A stretch of 41,128 nucleotides of DNA from Rhodococcus sp. EPR-157 (GTDB taxonomy: Bacteria > Actinomycetota > Actinomycetes > Mycobacteriales > Mycobacteriaceae): assembly GCF_001647195.1 (NCBI RefSeq), contig NZ_LVCV01000667.1, forward strand, positions 1 to 41,128, read 5' to 3'. Made by a program: the position numbers and the translations under genes. Within the stretch, counting starts at the first letter, position 1. Every line of letters starts with the position of its first letter. Shown piece after piece: positions 37,145 to 41,128 of this stretch. Below the pieces are notes generated by a model. It worked only from the letters and a program-made list of their open reading frames with translations. It made no database searches and was not told where the DNA came from.

Positions 37145-37150
37145 TAGCCT
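37145..37150 (+). promoter_or_regulatory. Candidate -10 box of the lipoprotein gene at 37157 (leaderless)
   Basis: TAGCCT, six bases (GGTCCC), then GTG 37157. No ribosome binding site is visible. Confidence 0.45.
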
Positions 37151-37156
37151 GGTCCC

Positions 37157-38092
37157 GTGATCTCGACTTCCGAAACCCCGATGCGACGCCTTCGCGCTCT
37201 TGCCGCCGCAGTCGCCGTGACCGCGCTCCTGGCCGGTTGTGGAGCCTCCGACGACGATGCACCGTCCGACACGGCAACGTCGTCGACGACATCGGGAGTG
37301 GCGCTCCCAGTCACCCCGGTGACGGTGGCCGTCGTCGACGCGGGAGCAGAGCCACGAAGCCGGCTGACGCAAGACCTGTCCGGCGAGCAGTCGGTTCTAC
37401 TGACCACCCGCTCGACCGTCACCCAGCAGATCGACGATCAGTCGGTTCAGGACTTCTCCACACCGGAATTGACGGTGCCGCTCACGGCGCAGTCGCCCGA
37501 ATCCGATTCGGACCGCACGGTAGACCTGCGAATAGGTAGTGCGACATCGGCCGACCAACGACTCACCGAGGCACTGGCAGCGGCCGACGGCTCGGAAGCC
37601 GGGTTGACGGTCACCGACACCGGCGCGGTGACGGCGCTCTCGATCGCGCCCGCCGAGGCCGCGCAGGACTCCGCCCGCGCGGCCATCGAACAAGCCCTCA
37701 ATCAAGCCGTGTATCGCTCCATCTCGTTTCCGGAGGGCGATGTGGGTGTCGGTGCAGTCTGGACTGCAGATCAGCAGGTCATCAGCGGTCTCACGCTCAA
37801 CCAGCGGACTACCGCGACACTCCGGGAGCGAAACGGGGATCGCCTCACCATCGACCTTCGAATCGAGCAGACGCCCGAGTCGACGACGCTGGAGCTACCG
37901 GACGACGCGGGTCAGTTGGCCATCGACGCGTACACCATGACCGGCACCGGAACGCTCGAGATCGATCTGAGTAAACCGCTGCCCATCTCCGGTGAGGTCA
38001 CTGTCGGCGGCAACCAGCAGTACAGCGATCCGGAGGGCACCACCGTGCTCCGTCAGGACATCAGCGACACCCTTCGATGGACGACACAGTGA
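37157..38092 (+). CDS. Secreted lipoprotein of unknown function
   Basis: A 311-residue protein with a lipoprotein signal peptide: basic n-region (MRRLRALAAA), hydrophobic core, lipobox LLAGC (C27 from GTG 37157) and a polar Asp/Ser/Thr linker. The mature part is beta-rich and polar. Segments such as ISFPEGDVGVGAVWTADQQV, RTTATLRERNGDRLTIDLRI and SGEVTVGGNQQYSDPEGTTVL suggest repeated beta strands, but I recognise no named domain. The start is GTG 37157 (leaderless by its -10); ATG 37181 is also possible and would still leave a signal peptide. It is divergent from lspA, the peptidase expected to process it, and overlaps the next lipoprotein gene. Confidence 0.82.
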   Translation: MISTSETPMRRLRALAAAVAVTALLAGCGASDDDAPSDTATSSTTSGVALPVTPVTVAVVDAGAEPRSRLTQDLSGEQSVLLTTRSTVTQQIDDQSVQDFSTPELTVPLTAQSPESDSDRTVDLRIGSATSADQRLTEALAAADGSEAGLTVTDTGAVTALSIAPAEAAQDSARAAIEQALNQAVYRSISFPEGDVGVGAVWTADQQVISGLTLNQRTTATLRERNGDRLTIDLRIEQTPESTTLELPDDAGQLAIDAYTMTGTGTLEIDLSKPLPISGEVTVGGNQQYSDPEGTTVLRQDISDTLRWTTQ

Positions 38093-38841
38093 GGCGCCGA
38101 CACACGATCTGGACGACGACGCTGTCGACAGTCGCCATCACGGTTCTCGCTGCCTGCGGCGCCGCCGAGGACACTCCCGACGAGGCCCCGCTCGCCGACC
38201 TGGAACCTCGGGTAGTCGCACCGCAACCGCTCAACGGCTCGCCCATCACCGACTCGACCGTTCTGAGCGCCAGGATGCTGCTCGTCGCGGATGTGCCCGA
38301 CGGTTTCGCCGTCATCCCGGATCCAGTCCGCGATCTCGGACTCGATCCGGCTCCCGACTACGACGCACAGGATCGTTCCGGGACCGATCCTCAGTCGTGC
38401 GCCGACGTGCTCGCCACGGTCGCGCAGCAGTCTCCCGGTGCGTCCGCCGACGCCGAGGTTCGGTACTCGGGACCCGAGTTCTCCTCCATCGACGAAGATG
38501 CGGCCAGCTATGCCGACAGCGGCGCCGCCGCGGCCTTCGATGAGGTTCAGAACGCCTTCGCCCAGTGCACCGAGTACACGGGCACGGACGCCGACGGCGT
38601 CGGCGTGAAGTATCGGCTCGGTGCCCGCGAGCAGGAAACGATCGGCGATGCGTCCACTTCGGTGCGGCTGGAGACGACGAGCGAGGGCTACACGTTGGTG
38701 GCGGACGCTGTCGTAGCCGTGGTCGACCACACTGTCGTACAACTGGTGGTGACCAGCCAAGAGGGCGTGGATCCAGCCTCGTTCACCGCTCTCGCGAAGA
38801 CCGCAGCGGACAGGATCAGAGGGAACGACGCGGGCGTCTAG
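38077..38841 (+). CDS. Secreted lipoprotein, PknH-sensor-like size and pattern
   Basis: A 254-residue protein with a signal peptide (RRRHTIWTTTLSTVAITV) and lipobox VLAAC at C27. The mature part has a first conserved-looking segment (LLVADVPDGFAVIPDP), a pair of cysteines (PQSCADVLA and FAQCTEYTG) that could form a disulfide, and a C-terminal beta-alpha segment (VADAVVAVVDHTVVQLVVTSQEGVDPASFTALAKTA with TAADRI). This layout is reminiscent of extracellular sensor or lipoprotein domains in mycobacteria, but I cannot name it with confidence. The ATG at 38077 overlaps the previous gene by 16 bases; GTG 38089, overlapping the stop as GTGA, is an equally good start. A strong hairpin follows. Confidence 0.8.
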   Translation: MDDTVRRRHTIWTTTLSTVAITVLAACGAAEDTPDEAPLADLEPRVVAPQPLNGSPITDSTVLSARMLLVADVPDGFAVIPDPVRDLGLDPAPDYDAQDRSGTDPQSCADVLATVAQQSPGASADAEVRYSGPEFSSIDEDAASYADSGAAAAFDEVQNAFAQCTEYTGTDADGVGVKYRLGAREQETIGDASTSVRLETTSEGYTLVADAVVAVVDHTVVQLVVTSQEGVDPASFTALAKTAADRIRGNDAGV

Positions 38842-38854
38842 TGCCCCGAACGCA

Positions 38855-38901
38855 CCGGTGCCGGTGTGGTGCTCCTCATCGGAGCACCACACCGGCACCG
38901 G
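38855..38901. terminator. Strong hairpin terminator between convergent lipoprotein genes
   Basis: A perfect 21-bp stem (38855-38875 with 38881-38901) around the 5-base loop TCATC. It lies 13 bases after the stop of the upstream lipoprotein gene and about 57 bases beyond the stop of the convergent MTB12-like gene, so it may serve both. No U-tract is visible. Confidence 0.85.
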
Positions 38902-38958
38902 GAACTGCGCACGATCTCGTGTGCAGCAGCGAATCAGTCGACTAACGCAAGCTGGCGA

Positions 38959-39471
38959 CTATGCGCAGGCGGGCGACGTCAGCTGCGCGAGCTGAACAAA
39001 TCCACACGCGTTGGCCTTGGACAGCTTCCAGACACCGTTCTCGGCGACGAAGACGAAGCTACCCGGATTGGCCTGACCGTTGATGGACAGCGTGGCGCCA
39101 GCGTTCAGGGTGCCGTCGCCGAGGTCGTCGACGCTGGTGATCTCGATTGTTGCACCGTTCTGGACGGCTGCGGCCGCGACCTGGTTGATGAGCTCCGGAT
39201 CGGCCTCGGCGCCCTGGATCAGCTGCGCCTTCTCCTCGACCGGAACAGCCGGATCCAAACCGCGCGCCAGTTCGGCATTGAGCTCTTCGGGAGTGGGCAC
39301 GGGCGGGTAGTCGCCTGCCGGCTCGGGGGCGGTGGACGCCGAGGAGGCGGCGGATGCCGACGTGGTCGTCGGCGTCTCTTCGTCCCCTCCGGAGCTGCAC
39401 GCCGTCATCGTCAGCGCGGCGGCGATCGCGACGCCGGCAACTACGGCCTTTCGGGTGTTACGAAGCTTCAA
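38959..39471 (-). CDS. MTB12-like secreted lipoprotein antigen
   Basis: A 170-residue protein with a basic n-region (LKLRNTRKAVVAG), hydrophobic core and lipobox TMTAC at about C25. A Thr/Ser/Ala/Pro-rich linker follows, then a compact domain matching the low-molecular-weight antigen MTB12 (CFP-2) family: PTPEELNAELARGLDP, EKAQLIQGAEADPELINQVA, IEITSVDDLGDGTLNAGATLSI, VFVAENGVWKLSKANACGFVQLA. The function of this family is unknown; it resembles NTF2-like folds. The start is TTG 39471, with AAGGGA about eight bases upstream; the frame is open further but lacks a signal-peptide-like beginning there. Confidence 0.85.
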   Translation of the reverse strand: MKLRNTRKAVVAGVAIAAALTMTACSSGGDEETPTTTSASAASSASTAPEPAGDYPPVPTPEELNAELARGLDPAVPVEEKAQLIQGAEADPELINQVAAAAVQNGATIEITSVDDLGDGTLNAGATLSINGQANPGSFVFVAENGVWKLSKANACGFVQLAQLTSPACA

Positions 39472-39486
39472 GTGCTCTGTCCCTTC

Positions 39487-39517
39487 GGTCTTACTTCTCG
39501 CGGTCTTTACTTCTCGG
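39487..39517. repeat. Tandem 15/16-bp duplication upstream of the MTB12-like gene
   Basis: GGTCTTACTTCTCGC (39487-39501) is followed immediately by GGTCTTTACTTCTCGG (39502-39517), nearly identical apart from one extra T and the last base. It lies just upstream of the ribosome binding site, in the leader or promoter of the MTB12-like gene. Confidence 0.7.
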
Positions 39518-39633
39518 TCACTTGCTGTTGCGGTTCTGAGCAACGTCGGCCTGAGTTCGTCCCGGCCGCTCCACTATGCCATCCGTCTACTCGGGCGGAA
39601 AGGAGCGAGGCTACTCACCGGTAGGAATCACTG

Positions 39634-40971
39634 TCATTCCAAGCTGTCGAGAGCATCCGCCACAACGAGCATGGCGTCGTCCTCTGCGAACGTTCGTGCT
39701 CGCCCCGGCCCGGTGGACCGGGTCTCGAAGCGAACTGTCACCACGGAATGTCCCGCCCCCTGGATCCATCCGTGCCCGTATTCAGGATGCCTTACATCCA
39801 CGCCGGGATGCCACTTCGCCCCGTACTCGCGCGCTGTCGGCGCCGGTTCGATCGCGGTCCCGGCGGCCGCGAGCAGGTCCTCCGAGTGGTAGTCGAGCTC
39901 GGGAAACAACGAACCCTGTTGGACCGCGGACAGACCGGTGAACGAGACACCGACCAAGCGGATCGGCCCCAGTTCCACCGGATCGAGCACCTGCCGTTGT
40001 GCAGTGGCCACGAGGGTCTGCTTGTCCACGGTCGCGTAGGGCAGCGTCACCGAACGTGTGACGATGCTCATGTCCGATTTGCGTAGCTTGAGTACCACGG
40101 TGCGCGCACCGCGGCCGTCCTCGAGCAGACGCCGATGGGCCGCATCCGCACTCGCTTCCACCGCCTTTCGCAACTGCGCGAGAGTCACCAGGTCGTGCGC
40201 GAACGTCGTCTCCGCGCTGACTTGCTTCGCTTCTGCTCGTTCTGCCACGACGCGGTCGTCGATTCCCCGCGCCAGCTTGTGCAGACTGGGTCCGATCGTC
40301 GCGCCGAGGATGGACGCGACCTCGGATTCATCGGTCGCGACGAACTTCCCGATGGTGTCGATGCCGAGCCGACGAAGCTTTTCATCGGCGACAGGTCCGA
40401 TCCCCCACAGCTTGCGGACCGGCAAGGCGGCCATCAACGCCGTCTGCTCGGCAGGCGTGACCACCTTGACTCCGTCCGGCTTGGCCAGTCCCGAAGCGAT
40501 CTTGGCGATCTGTTTTCCCGAGCCGGCTCCGAGCGAGGCAACGAGTCCGGTCTCGGCGAGGACCAGACCGCGCAGCATCTCGCAGAACTCGACCACCTCG
40601 GCAGCAGTCGCGCCCGCGAGTTCGGCGGGTTCACCGAATGCCTCGTCCATCGACAACTGTTCCAGCACCGGCATTCTCGCGCGCAGCCCGTCGAACACGC
40701 GTTTGCTCAACGCCTGGTAGAGCGCACCACGAGGTGGCAGCACCACTGCTGAAGCACCCACGAGTCGACGCGCTTGATGCATCGGCATCGCCGATCGAGC
40801 TCCGAACGTGCGCGCCTCGTAACTGCATCCGGCCACCACCCCGCGGCCCCCCGCACCGCCGACAAGCACTGGCCTGCCCCGCAACGTGGGCCTGGTGAGC
40901 TGCTCGACCGAGGCGAAGAACGCATCCATGTCGAGATGCAGCACCCAGCGCCGACTGCGAGAGTCGATCAC
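39634..40971 (-). CDS. dinB: DNA polymerase IV, Y family (DinX-like)
   Basis: A 445-residue translesion polymerase. The catalytic palm motifs are present: [15 protein letters not shown] at the N-terminus, [20 protein letters not shown], and LSMDEAFGE with the second pair of acidic residues. The helix-hairpin-helix thumb ([19 protein letters not shown]) and little-finger domain follow. [15 protein letters not shown] matches the beta-clamp-binding consensus (QxSLF). About 85 further residues ([20 protein letters not shown] with [12 protein letters not shown]) form a C-terminal extension found in mycobacterial DinX-type proteins. GTG 40971 is preferred: TATCGT ends seven positions upstream, implying a leaderless message. 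Upstream residues in frame overlap another gene's end. I see no classical LexA box. Confidence 0.93.
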   Translation of the reverse strand: MIDSRSRRWVLHLDMDAFFASVEQLTRPTLRGRPVLVGGAGGRGVVAGCSYEARTFGARSAMPMHQARRLVGASAVVLPPRGALYQALSKRVFDGLRARMPVLEQLSMDEAFGEPAELAGATAAEVVEFCEMLRGLVLAETGLVASLGAGSGKQIAKIASGLAKPDGVKVVTPAEQTALMAALPVRKLWGIGPVADEKLRRLGIDTIGKFVATDESEVASILGATIGPSLHKLARGIDDRVVAERAEAKQVSAETTFAHDLVTLAQLRKAVEASADAAHRRLLEDGRGARTVVLKLRKSDMSIVTRSVTLPYATVDKQTLVATAQRQVLDPVELGPIRLVGVSFTGLSAVQQGSLFPELDYHSEDLLAAAGTAIEPAPTAREYGAKWHPGVDVRHPEYGHGWIQGAGHSVVTVRFETRSTGPGRARTFAEDDAMLVVADALDSLE

Positions 40972-40977
40972 GACCGA

Positions 40978-40983
40978 ACGATA
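40978..40983 (-). promoter_or_regulatory. Candidate -10 box of dinB (leaderless)
   Basis: The minus strand reads TATCGT, six bases (TCGGTC), then GTG 40971. No ribosome binding site is visible. Confidence 0.5.
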
Positions 40984-41002
40984 CCCGTACGCACTCTTCG
41001 CA

Positions 41003-41128
41003 TCACATGCCTTCGAGCTCGAAGCCCAGAGCGGCAGCCGCACGACGCGGGGACGGCTCGGCCCAGTGCTCTGCATAGACGTCGTTCGCTGACAACGACC
41101 GAGTTATCGCCTTGTCGATGTACACGAC
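41003..41128 (-). CDS. C-terminal end of an unidentified protein (5' truncated)
   Basis: On the minus strand a frame open from the window edge encodes 41 residues, beginning [20 protein letters not shown] and ending ALGFELEGM, then TGA at 41003-41005. The composition looks like real coding sequence (an amphipathic, charged C-terminus), and no competing frame fits. I do not recognise the family from this fragment. It ends 31 bases before the dinB start. Confidence 0.5.
   Translation of the reverse strand, partial: VVYIDKAITRSLSANDVYAEHWAEPSPRRAAAALGFELEGM

Noticed and set aside
41011-41024. Palindrome CTTCGAGCTCGAAG upstream of dinB as an SOS (LexA) box
   Set aside because: It does not match the GAAC-N4-GTTC core of actinobacterial LexA boxes and lies within the coding end of the upstream gene, so it is better explained as coding sequence.

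Overview
The window looks like chromosomal DNA from a high-GC actinomycete of the order Mycobacteriales, most likely Rhodococcus or a close relative (inference). The reasons are a SecA2 accessory translocase, an MTB12-type secreted antigen, a BioB with a BsaP-like partner, an F420-type nitroreductase-fold protein, the three-gene glycogen-to-trehalose route, and gene neighbourhoods that match M. tuberculosis from memory (nadABC, a Nudix-like regulator, a DUF2567-type membrane gene, the bsaP-like gene, bioB; and dnaE, rluD, lspA, dinX). I see no tRNA, rRNA, CRISPR array, prophage or insertion sequence. Genes are densely packed, many with 4-base stop/start overlaps, and no gene-free stretch exceeds 300 bases.

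Layout. 1-2337: end of a membrane gene, a YchJ-like gene, a DUF5997-type gene, a LysR regulator with a basic tail, and an S4 RNA-binding protein. 2365-6763: de novo NAD synthesis (nadA-nadB-nadC, minus strand) divergent from nrtR, with a perfect palindrome between them. 6760-9295: bioB, a bsaP-like gene and a membrane gene as a tight operon, divergent from a BioQ-type TetR gene across two tandem TTGAAC-N3-GTTCAm boxes. 9292-12733: secA2, then msrB-msrA. 12832-14238: a MerR regulator with a textbook 19-bp-spacer promoter, coupled to a membrane protein. 14255-18220: an MFS exporter divergent from marR, then an acyltransferase with a SGNH domain. 18255-24651: glgX-treY-treZ, turning glycogen or maltodextrin into trehalose. 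24698-26905: a 14-TM drug exporter divergent from tetR across two 22-bp direct repeats. 26893-30519: ilvA, poxB and a Ddn-like gene. 30665-34595: a small membrane protein and dnaE, separated by a duplicated hairpin. 34790-37055: lspA-rluD-hypothetical operon. 37157-39471: three lipoproteins. 39634-40971: DNA polymerase IV (DinX-like). 41003-41128: end of an unidentified gene.

A recurring feature is a TANNNT-like -10 hexamer placed 6-7 bases before an in-frame ATG or GTG. At least ten genes show it, so leaderless transcription seems common here, and it decides several starts. Most of the window is housekeeping. The less explained parts are the BsaP-like protein and its membrane neighbour, the MerR-membrane pair, the small membrane protein at 30665 with a palindrome upstream and duplicated hairpins downstream, the lspA-linked exported protein, and the acidic insert in GlgX.
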